Assembly: GCF_965638725.1 (NCBI RefSeq)
Contig: NC_134950.1
Coordinates: forward strand, 3,410,101-3,474,100
Length of the DNA stretch: 64,000 bases
Direction: 5' to 3'
DNA from: Aptenodytes patagonicus
Taxonomy: Eukaryota > Chordata > Aves > Sphenisciformes > Spheniscidae
Part shown: in pieces, positions 37,371 to 50,121 of the stretch
Position numbering within the stretch: the first letter of the stretch is position 1
Layout of the letters: every line of letters begins with the position of its first letter
Made by a program: the position numbers and the translations under genes
Notes under the pieces: model-generated
Seen by the model: the letters and a program-made list of their open reading frames with translations, nothing else
Database searches by the model: none
What the model was told of the DNA's origin: nothing

Positions 37371-40300
37371 TGCAGTTTGGCTCCACACAGGTGGGAACAG
37401 CACTGGAGAGGAGGGTCTCCTACACCAGGCCCTGCAAGGGTAGAGGAGGGTCGGGGAGTTTAGGGCTGGTGCAAAGGAAGAGAATGTCTCATCGAGGGAA
37501 ATGTGGGTGTTTCTAGATACTGAACTGGTCTATTTGAATGCCAAAGTATATTTGTGTTGGTCCATTATCTCAGTCAGCAATGTGCATGTGGGGACACACA
37601 GGTCTCTACGTATCAAGCAGGCTGCAGGCAGCGCTGTCTGAGGAATTCTGTATGAAAAATTGAGTGTTTCTGGTATACCTTCATACAGCGATTACCTCTG
37701 TCAAGTCCAGGTACATATACACATACGCATCCTGCAAGTGTCCCTGTATAGAGATGCAGGGCTAGACACAAAGCTTTTAGACTCAGGCCGTGAAAAAGTG
37801 GTCTGAGAGGGCTCAAAATGAACTTTATAATATAGGGTTAGGAAGCAGAAAACTTTCCCCAGAGAAACGGTATGGAAATGTCCTTACTTTGGGTGCTGTG
37901 TGGGTGGGGGAAGTGACCGGGCCAGAGCTGGGGTGGGTGAGAGGGATGAATGGCCCCGCTAGCTCCATTGGCAAGTTGCTGCCAGCTGAGACATGTCCGG
38001 CCACAGTATATCATATAGAGAGCATCTCCTGTCGTTTACACAAACTACACTCAGTGGCAGAGTGTGATGAATTGGCAATGCAGCTCTTCAGACTCATTTC
38101 AGCTGTGTTTTGGTAACGTGAGGTGCCTTTTCTTCTAACATTTCTCATATGCCAGGGCCAATTTCTCTTCTTCAGCAAAAAGCCAGCCCTTTTCCTGAAA
38201 TGGCAGCTCCTTCAGCAAAGCTAAAACTCCCCCATTCAGAAATAAAAGAGAGTGAGCATACAAGTTTAATCCCTACTACGTGCGTGTGAGTCCCAATTGA
38301 AAACCACTGGGGCAAATGCCTCTTTTGCCCATGATTAGACGCAATGCTGCATCTCAGCTCACTCTGTGAATCCCTCCCTCAGCAGAAGAAAGCTGGGCAG
38401 CCATGGAAAAAAGGAGGCAGAAATGCCTACCACCTCCATGTTATAGCATCTACTGGCACAAGTGAGGGCAGAATCCTGCTGTTGATGGAAACCTCTTTAC
38501 TAAGAAACTTTTCTATCATCTCCTTTGTGCACAGAAATCTCTGCCAACCCACAGCTGGAAAGCAAATTTCCTTCTGCTCCCTCCTTTCTTACAAGGACAC
38601 ATGGCAACTTAGCAGTGAAATCAAGCAGCTACTTTATTAATCAATCGATTTCAGCACATTTTGCTTAACTCTGCTTGAACCTCCTTCCCTATCTCCCCAG
38701 TGCATTGAGATAAAATACAGACAGGGAGCTATTTCTTCCATCCCTGCAGAGCGTAAAGGCTCCAAAATCACCCTAAATGTCTTCCTTGCCCCGTTTTGAA
38801 GAAGGAGGCAAAGGCCAAGGAAGGAATTGTACATGAAACATCTTTCACAGCACGTTCTCCTGAAGCAAGCAGAACGGGGGAGGCTGCTGAACACAGCAAT
38901 AAATCCCACTACACGCACGTACAAGACCGCCACAGCTCTGCTCCCCCTTACGTGTGTAGTGCCCTGGGGATGATGTGGTTCCCACAGGGATGTGGGCTGT
39001 CCTGCCCTTATGTCCCCTTTCAGGGGGGATGACCAAGTCCTGCACTCCACCTTGTCAGAAGGGCGATGGGATTTTGGCTGTCTGCATTTTAACAGGCTGG
39101 AGACATGTAAACAGGGATGTTTAGCAGGCAGGTGCTCAGCACATTCAGAGAAACCTCACCCTTTAAGGAGATGTGAGTCCTGGCATCTAAAAACAGAGAC
39201 ATCCAAATTCCTGAGCCCTTTTTAAAGTGGAAGCCAAAAATCCCCCATGGGAGTAACGCTCTAACAAACACACAAAGTGCGCATTGTTTGGACTTTCCTT
39301 TGCACCATAGACTGTTATAGCAGGTTTCTATAAATGCCCAGTTGCGAGGTTTAGGGGGAGGTGAGACAATTTATTACCTAAATGTGCATGTTAGCGAACC
39401 TCCTGTGACATCTAAGGTAAAGTCTACAGCCCCTTCTGAGGATTTGCTGCTTCTTAGCAAGCAGCTTTCTGTAAATATTGTCCCTGCCATCCCTTCTTGC
39501 TCTCTCTTTTACCTCTCTTCCAGTTTTCATATTTGTATTTTAATTTGTAGCTTTTAGCTGTAGGTTTTGCTCCCGCTCAAAACGACTGATTAAGGATAGC
39601 TAAGCAAATCCTATTCACGGCTTAGCAGAGAGACACTTGCCATCCAGTAAATCCTAGAGAGTCACAGCAGGGTCCGGCTAAGCATGACAAAGTCCAGAGA
39701 CAGAAGTAGTTGTGCTGAGGTGAAGGGTGAATCAGGGGAATAGAAAAGTGTAGCCCAGGGCCAGAGCAAAGTGGATCAGTAAAGCTGTATGGGTCAGATG
39801 GGACTAGGCTGAGCTGGCTGTGACACCCAAAGAAATGATGTCACCCATCAGGATGACACTAACCACGGATGCTGCTGTTCAGTCTCAGCATGATATTTGC
39901 TGGGATCAATACGCCATTAGTGTATAGACTCAGAGGAACTGAATTCTTTATTACCTCTTATGCATAATCCATAAAAGATGTGCATCTCATCTATCACAGC
40001 TTCAAAAGCACCACTAGAGCCATTATCACACAACAGAAAGGATGACTTCTTCCACATTGGTGGAAAAAGATTTACTGTCAAATGTCCCCTCCTCTTCATG
40101 GCTCCAGACACCTTCTCTGCCAATACCTGCCAAAAAGATGGGGCTCTGGGAAATGCCCCTGAGGCTAACAAACATGGTGTATGGCTCCTGGTGTTGTGGT
40201 CCAGCAGACAGCTCCCCATCCTTGCATGCACTGAGGTTATCAGCCCTCCCTATGGGACACCTGGAGAGATGGATTTGGGTCTCTTTGGGGAGCTGCCCCG

Positions 40301-42544
40301 TAGTGAAGCTATCACAAGTAGGCTTTGGCCTCATGGCTGAGGTTGGGGATGCTGCGGAGGTTTGCTGAAATTCTGTTTTATCCAGAGCCACAAACAGCTG
40401 CAAAGACATACATTAGAGTAGCTCGTTCGCCGCAGAGGAAACAGCACTGAGCTCTGAGCACGCGGACTCACACAAAGACCATGGCAGGCGTTCGTAACCC
40501 ACCAGGGTGCTCTCAGAGTGACGAATCCAGAAGGACATAGTAAAGTGGGTACCTAGAAGGACGTAGAAAACTGGGTACCTGGGCACAGCAGGAGAGGACA
40601 CTGAGGCAGGCTCAGCAGGGCGACCAGCTTCTTGTATGACATGAAAAAGGCGTTTCTAGCATTCAGGTGCAGAGGACAGGAGCTTGCTGGTGGACAGCTT
40701 ACATGGCAGAGTGGTGGGCACAGGCCTACCACACAGAGCCAGTACTGTGCAACCAGACCCTCTGCTCTGTGGGGTGTAGGAGCACTGTCTTGCTGGTCTG
40801 CCCGCTCTCCAGGAGCCGGTCGACAGGCAGTGCAAACTGAACACGCGGAGCACGCCTTCCCCTATAACTGGCACAGCCTGACTTGTCATTACCCATCTCA
40901 GCAGGGAGGACAACGCATTAGCGGGCTTATTAGCGGGACATTTTGCCGGGTGCAATTTCATCCTCACCCTGAGGGTCCTCTTCTGGAAGGATGGGGAGAG
41001 AAAGCTGGGTTGTTGTGCCGGATTTACCTTCTTGGCACTCACAGAGTCGCAGTCCCCCAGCAGCCAGGCTGGCTCCTTTTGCCTTGGCTGAATATGCCAA
41101 GCAATACATCTCTGAGAAATATCCAGGCTGCCAAGCTGTGTTACACTGTCTCCAGCTACCAATTATGCAGATAAATTGATTGTCATTAGAGTGATGAAGT
41201 AGCTCAGCAAATAAACTTTCAGGAACAAGGCAGCCCATTTTTCACACACCAGCCTCAAGGCTTCCTGCTGCTTTGATCAAATGCACAGAAAATTGTCTCC
41301 AGGCTGCAGTGGTGTTAGAGAGACAAACTTGTGAGGGCTGGAGCAAGCCAGTGAGGGACAGAGATTTATAATACACCAATAACCCCACATTTGTGCACTG
41401 TTGTGCAAGGCAGGTTGAGCAGATACTTTCCGAATGGGTCCAGGCCTGAGTTGTGGAGCAGGGTTGCACAGGGCAGGATTGCACAAGGCACAGCCCAGGG
41501 AAACATGCCGCCCCCAAGCCACCCCTTCTCCCACCACCCACAAAGGCTTTTGGCAATGTTGGGAGTAGTGCATAGGCATTTCCCACCCCTGTCTCAGCCA
41601 CGCAGATTCAGGTCAGCAGCACAAAGAGAGACGATTGTCACGTCCCACTGTTGTGTGAAACTGCCATAAAGTTCACTCCGACGGGCAGCCGCCTCGGAGG
41701 ATACCCAGGACTGAAATAGCAAGGGGCAGACGTCAGGAATCAGAGTCACTGGCAGGAGCAGGAAAGGAAGGGGAGACGTGCTGCCTCTGGCCCCTGCCTA
41801 GATTAGGTCTGTCTCATACCAGGGCTGTTCATCTCCCACTCACGACAGTATTAAGTTCACCCAGAGAATCAGAGCTACTAAGACACTAGCAGTAATAAAT
41901 CCCAATGGTATGATTCCTCATGAGCAGCTTACCTAGGAAAGTGCATGATTATTTTAAATGCACTGATTTATTGAAACACTCAGGATGGCTCAAGCCACTA
42001 GTTCTTGCCCAAGGGAGTTCAGCAGTGGAGCTCAGCATCTTGACTCACAGTATTGGGACTGATATATGACTAGCTGTGATCAGATGGCATATCTAAAAAT
42101 ACAGAGCCTGCGGTTTATTTTTCTTGGAAAATGGAAAGACACCCAAAGAAGCAGAGCCCAGTTTAGCAACCCCAGCAGGCTGGATTTTTGCTTTAAAGAA
42201 GCCAGCAGAATTTGCCCAAAAAGAGGTGCCACTTAGGTTGTGTTACAGCCATGGGATTAACCTGCGGCTCTAGCACCATGGGGGGATCCTCCGGCTGCCC
42301 TAGCTGCTGCTGTGGCTCTAACTGTGTTACAGAGGGCAGGGATGCTGATCACACATCCTTGCCCTAGGAGACACGAGCAATGGGATTCCTCTGACCCAAA
42401 GGAGGTCTCTACACTGGGACCACCGGGAACTGGGCTGGTCATTTAGTATACACCTGTACATTAGTGTACAACACCTTACAGAACTAAGCCCTGCAAGATG
42501 AACCCGCCTTGCACCATTCCCAGGGAAGCTGCCGCAGACATCTC
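37371..42544. other. Gene-free unique DNA
   Basis: No gene recognised. The longest frames, around 40632-41174 (180 codons, plus) and 40656-41162 (168 codons, minus), overlap each other on opposite strands and match no family. CpG is locally raised at 40430-40500 and 40800-40945. An imperfect 26-bp tandem pair lies at 40529-40580. Confidence 0.65.
40529..40580. repeat. 26-bp tandem repeat, two units
   Basis: Two adjacent 26-bp units (40529-40554 and 40555-40580), both starting 'agaagga' and ending 'tgggtacct', with a few differences. Confidence 0.8.
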
Positions 42545-42690
42545 TAGACCTGTTATCAGGTCTGCCTTCAGTCATCTCCTCTCTAGACTAAACAAGCCCA
42601 GTTCTGCTGGTCTTTCCAGTGGGTCATGTTTGCTGGACCTCAGCTCATTCCCACTGCTTTGGTTTGGACCTTTTCCAAGGCAGAAACACA
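42545..42690 (-). mobile_element. Old CR1 LINE fragment
   Basis: Read on plus, the blocks 'ctctctagactaaacaagcc', 'cagttctgctggtctttcc' and 'gggtcatgtttgctggacct' match a reversed old CR1 subfamily at the part encoding the ORF2 C-terminus. Diverged, with no open frame. Confidence 0.65.
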
Positions 42691-43339
42691 TGCCCCTTTT
42701 ATTAGCCCATTTAACACTATTTATTACATCTAATAGTGCTTTTGTAGAAAAAAATCCCTCCAACAAAGCAAAGGGCATGTCAAATAGCACCTTGCAGCAC
42801 CTAACATAACAAAGACTGAAGCTATCGGTAACAAGATGAAGTTATGGTGAGGAATGATTCAGCAGTGGCAGGCTGAGCTTTTGCTCCTGATAAAAAATTT
42901 GCTTTGAGGCCATAAACACAAACTGGAGTAGGGCCTTGGTCTTCCTTCCATCATGCTATCCATTGCCCACACCTCAATGAGTTCAAAGCCTCCTTGATAA
43001 CCAGCAGTGACAATCTGTTCCTGTCCATAACCTCATCCCAGGCAGAGAAAATATCCCCCAGGATTTCTGAACCGGCATGTTTCCACCTGACTTAGGTCCA
43101 CAGCAGGTTCCCTCTGCCCCATGTGAGAGACAAAAGGGTCCACGATCCTGTAGCAAAACCCACCACCACCACAAACAGTGCCTGCTGGATTCTGCTGCCC
43201 ATCCATTTGTCTTTAAGAGAAAATTGATTGTACTGGCACTGTGATTTCCAGTAAGAACCCCCTTTAAATCACACGTATTATTTCCTCCTTCCCTTCCCGA
43301 AAACTTCCCAGGGCATGTCTGCACCTTGTGCTTAGAGGG

Positions 43340-43385
43340 GTCATTTCAATGATTGGGAAACTGAGGCACCTCCCCAGAAAGTGGC
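43340..43385 (-). repeat. MIR-like core relic
   Basis: On minus this reads 'gtgcctcagtttcccaatca', close to the MIR core. Only about 45 bp can be aligned by eye. Confidence 0.3.
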
Positions 43386-43594
43386 TTTTTGTCCCCGATG
43401 AGGCCCCTTGCACAGAGCTCGCTGCGGGAGCAGGGACCGCCTGCAGGGAGAGGAGCTGTAATTCCAAACAGCTGAAAACACAAAGGAAAACACCCCCTCC
43501 AAAATAACAGGCAAAAAAAAAAAATCAGCAAATGTACCAGCCTCTTTCAGAGGCAGCAATTTTAGGAATCACTTGTAACCAGGCAGCAGCAGAG

Positions 43595-43625
43595 GTTTTG
43601 TTGTTGTTGTTGGGTTTTTTTTTTT
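43595..43625 (+). repeat. (GTT)n and poly(T) simple repeat
   Basis: Four to five GTT units followed by GGG and an 11-nt T run. Confidence 0.8.
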
Positions 43626-46600
43626 CCAAATGGGGCCCTTTCTCTTCTTCCTGTTCCTATAGGGTTTTTCATCACTGTGGCATTTCCTACTACAATCCAT
43701 CAGATTTATGCTGCCCTGTTCCAGATCAGAGCATCACCGAGCTCTGTGCATATCTAACAGAAGACAGCCCTGCCCTGAGCCGTTCGCAATCTCTACAAAC
43801 CAGGCGAACAAAGGGGACGGCAGAGGAGGATCAGCATATTTGCAGAGAGAGAGCAGGGAGGGAATGCCTTTCTCTAAAGCCGTTTGAGGAGCGTGGGTCC
43901 AATGACCATATTTTCTGAGTTGCAGGCATCCTTTTTCCCGGGCTAGGCTGCTTGTACAGGACACTGGCCATTGAACAGACGGCCCTGGAAGCACCCCGCT
44001 GCCCCTTACCAGGTCTGTGCTCACTGCTAAATCAGAGCAGGTGGAGGTACCAGACTGCTCCCCTAAGGTCCCCACCACTTCCTTGCCATGTGTTTGTGAA
44101 TGCCCCTTCTGTCCTCTGCAGCCTCACAGGGCACAGCGCACCTTGCGTTAAAGGTTTTCTGGCTCAGCCCTGCCACGCTGTGCTTCCCACCTCCCCAAAC
44201 GCAAGGGTAGAGTGCTGAGAGCTGCCTGGGGGCTCTCTTGACCACCCTTGAGCCACATCCCAGTGCAGCCACACCAAGCGTCCTGCCAATTCCTGCTTTG
44301 CAGCCCTCGAGTCAGAGCTGGGCAAGAGCCGCTCTACCCGGCTCTGACCTCCCGGGGCACGGGTGCCCAAATGATGCCAAAGCCTTGGCTGCCTGCGTAG
44401 TTTTCCCCTCCAAGCACCAGTGTCCCTGCGTGCCCAGTGACAAACAAATCTGGCAGGAAATACTTCGCTGGGAATGGGGAGAGCTCCATGGTGAGGTTGT
44501 GACACTGGACATTGTGTCCTTGGCAATTAGCTCCTGAAATTTTGAAAAAATATCAAGAAAAGAACAAGAGGCGGTTGCTGGCCAGAGCTGGGTTGGGGGG
44601 CCAGAAAGGTCAGAGCAGGACCCTGCAAGGGATCCCGACGTGGGTTGGATCACAAGGGGCAGCCAAGGCACGACATGCCTTGTTGGGTGGCCAAAGGGTC
44701 TCTGTGGCTTATTTGGTGGTGCCTTGACTGAGGAACCTTGTCAGAAACCTCATGAGAGCTGTGGTGAACTGGGCAGACCGGGACGGAGAGAGGGATCCTG
44801 ACTCACCCCCACAGGGTACATTTATACCAGGACAGGGCACATCCAACTTCACACCCCTTGTCATGCAAGAACTGGAGAAAGGCAGGACCGATGTACTCCA
44901 AACCAGTCACCTGGGAGAGACCTTAGGGTCGCCCAAAGGAGCAGCTTGCTCTTCGTGCCCTGCAGACATCTTCATTTTTCTTTCAGCTCAGCAGGTCCAT
45001 CAGCAAAAATGCCATGGCCTGAAGAGAGAAATGGAGGGGGAGGCAATGGTCAGAAAAGTCAATTCACAAATATGCAGCAGGCAGGCAGGAAACTGGCTCT
45101 TGCTCACTTTCTCCCCCGTGTCTGACTCACCCAACAGGAGCCATGACCATCATTTGGGAACCACTTGTCTTTCCCTGTTCCTCATCAAACAGACAAATCA
45201 CGGCTGTATCCCATCAGCAGAGGCCCCCATATGAAGACTGTCTGATCTCCCTCCTTGTATAAACACGCAGATGGGAAGCCTGTTCAGAGGCAGGGCCACA
45301 CGCTAATGGTGGCCTCTGCCCTTTGCAGTCCTCTGAGGACAGTGAGCGACAGCTCAGGGAGCACTGGGAAACGCCTGTAATCTCAAGCAGTTGGCAGGGG
45401 ACACTGACTGCTCTCTACTGAGCTTCTTATGTCAGGTAGGTGCAGCTGCCTCTGGGCCCTGCTGAGATGCCATTACAGCGGCAGCTGGACCATATTTTAT
45501 GGCTTGCCACAGCCTCTGTTGCCCATGCTGAAAGTCAGGCAATCAGCCCTGGGGGTGTTGAACATGACCAGGGGCAGTGGTCCAAGCCCTCCTTCTCCAG
45601 GCAGAAGCAGCTCATGTTTCTTTGCCTCTTTGGTGTTTCTTCCCTGGCATTGCAGGAGAGGGACACAGATTCTGCCTAGGGCTCACTGCAGAGGGCTCTG
45701 ATCTTTCTTTACAGCCCCTCCAGCTACCTCCTTAGGCATAGCCATCATGAATGTTTCAGGGTTCAGATCCCAAAGGAGTCTCTGATCTCCCAGACGTCCC
45801 AGCATGGCAGGCCTGGATCACTATGAGAACAGCAGAGAATGACCTCTCAATAGCCCAGCAGCTGAAGCCCCTTCCTGCGCTGGTGGTGGAGCAGGACTGA
45901 GTGAGGGACAACGAGCAACCCCCAGCCCGTTGTGAACTCCCTTTTCTCTGCAGACCCTGTTGTGGCCACCCAAGCCTCTCTCTCTGCCACAGGGTTGCTG
46001 CACCCACCTGAATTCCAGCATCCCTGCAGGGACCAATTTTGACTCAGCTTGAGTAAATGGAGTTCTGCAGGGTCAAATCCAGCCCTTGAGCTCCTTTCCA
46101 TGCCTGTCCACAAGCCCTCCCACCCTTGTGCCTCACTGGCAAGGAGATTGCCACCCACAGCACGAGCAGGACCCAAGCTGGATGTAGGACAAGGAGTCAG
46201 GGGCTTTCCCTGGCCCTTCTCAGCTCCACAAAATCAGAATAGCTACAAGTGGTTCCTACCAAATATCAGCTTCTCCCCGCTCTCCTCACTGTTGGCAGGG
46301 GGCTGTAAAAGTTAGGGCAGGTGATTCCATCCATCAGGCAGCACCTGCCACATCCCTGCTCTGTTCCATTATGGTCTGCAGCAGGGCTGGGACAGAAGCC
46401 GGTGTTTTGTTCCTTGTCCTTTGACAACATTCCCACACTGCTGTCCAAGGCTTTCCTTCCAGGGGAAGGCAATGTACGTCCTGCTCATTAACGATAAGGA
46501 AGTGTGATGGGATTGAAGCACAAACCCCTTTGCAAGGAGGGAAACTCCTACACATTTGGGGAGTCTCAGTGTCCGCAGATTTCCCCCTAAACCAAATGCC

Positions 46601-47276
46601 ATGTGGTGCTTTCCTGGCAGTTATCCTTTGTAAAAGGTGACTCCTGGAGGGTGGCAGCAACTTCTCCACCCTTGGTTCATCTGTGAGAACCTACCCAGTT
46701 CTCTGGGTCAATTCTGAATCTAATTCACAGCATCTCACAATAGCCCTGGAGACTGTAGAGAATCAAGTATTTAGGGCTCATGGGCAGTGCATATCATAGG
46801 GACATACATGAATGTTTCCCAGCGTTTATTAGGGCCTGGAGATCTTCTGGGGCAGATTTACTAGAAGGAAAGAGTAGTTGGGCAGGGTAAAACAGATGTA
46901 GACTCTCCTCCATGCCATTAACTTTATCTGCCATGGCAAAGGGTTTACTCACCTGGCAGGGAGCAGAGCCCATCTACTGTTGCCTCTCCATCAAGCCTGC
47001 AGCTACATCAGCTGGGCAACCTCCCCTGCAAGCAGTCTTCTGAAGACAGGCTCGTGTTTGTGTGTGGTGGTTGTGACTCTGGGCATTACTTGCTCCCATT
47101 TCCCCTTTTGGTTCTCCTGCTTCCTGGTGCAGGAGCAAGACAGCAGGAAAAATGTCTCAGAAACACGTTTATTGGAGGAAAAACGGGAGAATGTTCAATG
47201 GAGATGGCCTATGGGCATGTGAGTTCACTTTCTCTGAAGTAGCTGATAAAAAAGGTTTCCCAGAGAGCTCAGTGAA

Positions 47277-47342
47277 GATCCCACCCTTCGGTGTCCTCCA
47301 TGTAGCGAGGATCCCACCCTTCGGTGTCCTCCATGCAGTCAT
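47277..47342. repeat. 33-bp tandem duplication
   Basis: Units 47277-47309 and 47310-47342 share their first 26 bases exactly ('gatcccacccttcggtgtcc' onward) and then differ. The unit length is a multiple of three, so it keeps the frame in short chance frames on both strands, but no real gene is evident. Confidence 0.85.
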
Positions 47343-47532
47343 GACCATAGGTGAAGGCTCCTCAACTTTCTGACCTCTGATTCCATCGGGTTTGGGTCCA
47401 AGATCTTCTTGGGTAGAAGCTCTCCTCTGCCACTGAAGAAGAGAATTCATTTCTGAGAATCTGTTCTGTATAACAGAGCCTAAATACAACTTCCTAAAAA
47501 ATAAGCAGGTATGTTCAGACACCAAATTCTGG

Positions 47533-47687
47533 TTTGAGTCCTTCACGGAGTTGGTCAACAGAGACATCTTGAAAGCTGATCCAGCCATGTGCCTTAAGCC
47601 CATCTCAGCAGTGCAATAGTTTGTTACACTGTGCCCCATCTCAATCTTTTCTCCTGCAGCAGGGGACGAAAGGACACTCAACTCCCC
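47533..47687 (+). repeat. Paralogous segment, copy A
   Basis: About 155 bp that align with 49968-50121 in the same orientation. Both share 'agacatcttgaaagctgat', 'agccatgt', 'atagtttgtta' and 'atctcaatct...ttctc.tgcag' in order. The match stops where the CR1 begins at about 47692, so that CR1 abuts or interrupts this copy. I do not recognise the family. It could be a local duplication or a low-copy repeat. Confidence 0.7.
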
Positions 47688-47691
47688 TTTT

Positions 47692-48143
47692 TAGGGCCAC
47701 AAAAATGATCAGGGGGATGGAACACCTCTCCTATGAAGAAAGGCTGAGAGAGTTGGGGTTGTTCAGCCTGGAGAAGAGAAGGCTCTGGGGAGACCTTATT
47801 GTGGCCTTTCAGTACTTAAAGAGGGCTTATAAGAAAGATGGGGACAGACTTTTTACCAGGGCCTGTAGCAATAAGACAAGGGGTAATGGTTTTAAACTAA
47901 AAGAGGGTAGATTCAGACTAGATATAAGGAAGACATTTTTTACGCTGAGGGTGGTGAAGCACTGGCCCAGGCTGCCCAGAGAGGTGGTGGATGCCCCATC
48001 CCTGGAAACATTCAAGGTCAGGTTGGACGGGGCTCTGAGCAACCTGATCTAGTTGAAAATGTCCCTGCCCATGGCAGGGGGGTTGGACTAGATGACCTTT
48101 AGAGGTCCCTTCCAACCCAAACCATTCTATGATTCTATGATTT
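47692..48143 (+). mobile_element. CR1 LINE 3' end, ORF2 tail intact
   Basis: This is a 5'-truncated CR1 in plus orientation. From 47693 to the stop at 48050-48052 a single open frame encodes the C-terminal 119 residues of the CR1 ORF2 protein. It has recognisable blocks such as 'LSYEERLRELGLFSLEKRR', 'RACSNKTRGNGFKLKEGRFR' and 'LPREVVDAPSLETFK'. This region follows the reverse transcriptase. A 3' UTR with 'gatgacctttagaggtccct' and the terminal repeat 'attctatgattctatgattt' completes the element. The intact frame and clear tail suggest a relatively young copy. It has no promoter or N-terminal part and is a dead fragment, not a host gene. Confidence 0.93.
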
Positions 48144-49967
48144 TTGAATAGGACTGGAGAAGTATACCCTTCCCCTGACAAAAACTGAGAAGACATCTCC
48201 TCAGGGTGGTGTGTGATATCAGACTTCTGACAACCTCCTTCAGAGCTGTCTGGCCTCCTGCTTTGCTGCTCTGTGCCACAGAAGACTTTTAAACAGAGCC
48301 CTGTCCCACCCCTATTTTACATAGCACAGGTAAGGGATTGCTAGCAATTATCATGGGCCAGTAGCACCCTTCCCCGCCCTAACTATTATTCCTTCTCCTA
48401 TGTGCTAATTTCAGCTGAGTCAATACCTTCTTCCGCCTACAATCTCAAGACATTCACTGCAATATTTAATACTGTTGCATATTCAGCGAACAAGCTTGAA
48501 AATTTTCCACTTACTAAAGCTTCACTTTTTTTTCTTCCTTTCCCCCTCCCTCTGGGAGGGTGATAAATGGCTGAAAATCAAGAGATGATAGAAGCTCTGC
48601 ATTCATCAGCCACGGTTGCAACTCCTCCTGAAGTCAAGTGTGGGAACCGCGTCTGGGACAAAGCGTGGCCCTGAGCCCGGATGTGCCTTCTCCACCTTAA
48701 CAGCAGCATCTGCTTCCCAATATGGCATGCTCTGCACTATCTCAGGCACAACTTGAAACTTTGCAGCTGTTGCCACTCCAAGTCTAGCTCTAAATCCAGC
48801 AAGGAGGGAGAGGCTGGGATAGTGGGGGAGTGCAGGGCACTCGTTATCCTGTGCACAGGGATGGGAACAAAGCTCACATGCATCATGCAGAAGCGCAAAA
48901 CCAAGCCAGTCCTCGCATAGGAAGGGCTGGGCAGCCTCAGAGCAGGTGAACAGAGCATAGGTACCAATATCTCATCCTGGAGAAAAGTCTCCTCTTTCTT
49001 TCAGTCTTTCATTTGTAACTCCAGAGAGCTATTCCCTAAGAACAAAAGTTTTGTTGACAGGCTGGGGGAAAACTTAAACATTTGCCACCATAGGCAATAA
49101 GAATGATAGAGTCCAAGTTCATCCGCCCTGCCCAGCATTGGACTATAGGTTGGTTTCTTCTCTTTTGTTCTTCCCCCTGTTCAACTCCCAAGATGGAAGG
49201 AAGTGAAGGCAAGATTATTACTCAGACAGGACTCGTGGAGGCCTTCCAATCACACTTGCTTTCCAAGTCATAAGGAAGTGAAAAGCAGACGAGAGCCCAG
49301 GCACGTGCCTGAGCTGGAGGTCAGTTGTGAAAGGCTGGATGCCTGGATCAGGGGGCACATAAAGTCAAGGAGGATGTTCCTGAAATTGGGGAAAGAATCT
49401 GCCCCTCAATGTGAGGAAACTCAAAATAGAAAATCAATAAAATAACTAGACAAAAAAGATCAGCTCGGTCTTCCTGGGAAAGATCCAAGGGTGAAGAACT
49501 AATTCCAGAAAATGAGGTCAACCTTCTCTAATAACCATAGCTACTGTTTGTGCTCCAGTGAGACATGCATGTGTGGAGTTTACCTCTCCTCTATTTATGG
49601 ATTTGGCCTCTTGACCTGGAATTCAATGCCTCTCAGTTGATCCTGTCGTGTTGTGACGGGCCATATCCTGCGTGTTTATTGCATTGGCACCAGAGTTTTC
49701 TTTATCTAAAGGGTGAGGGAAAAGAGCAGTCCAGGGCTGACACTAAAATCCAGCATCCATCCTCCCTGTCCTTCTAAACAATTAAATTTGATACAACTGC
49801 TCACTTTATTTTTTTCTGCCTTTTTTCCCAGAAGGGACCTCTAAAGCTACTGTAAACCCTCCTGGAGAGAACATCTATGCAAGCCCCACAAAAGATGGCT
49901 TTTTTGGTACCCAATTTAGAGCAGGAAGTATCCCATCATGAGGTGGGACTTTGGGGGATTTGGGAGA
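48144..49967. other. Gene-free unique DNA
   Basis: No gene recognised between the CR1 tail and paralogous copy B. Confidence 0.65.
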
Positions 49968-50121
49968 TTTGAGTCCTTACAGCATTGGTCAGCAAAGACA
50001 TCTTGAAAGCTGATCTAGCCATGTCCTTTGAACCCCTCTCAACAATTGGATAGTTTGTTATGCTTTGCCCAATCTCAATCTCTTCTCATGCAGCCAAAGG
50101 TGAAGGGATACTTAAATCCCC
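49968..50121 (+). repeat. Paralogous segment, copy B
   Basis: Direct repeat of 47533-47687, roughly three-quarters or more identical by eye. It is not followed by CR1. The flanks do not align further in either direction as far as I can judge. Confidence 0.7.

Larger units (their letters stand above)
42691..47532. other. Gene-free unique DNA
   Basis: No gene recognised. Overlapping short frames lack family resemblance. A MIR-like reversed core lies near 43340-43385 ('gggaaactgaggcacc'). A G/T simple tract at 43595-43625 and a 33-bp tandem pair at 47277-47342 are present. Confidence 0.6.

Noticed and set aside
40632..41174. 180-codon plus frame with a 168-codon minus frame opposite
   Set aside because: The two overlap on opposite strands, show no domain or splice context, and fit chance frames in moderately GC-rich DNA.
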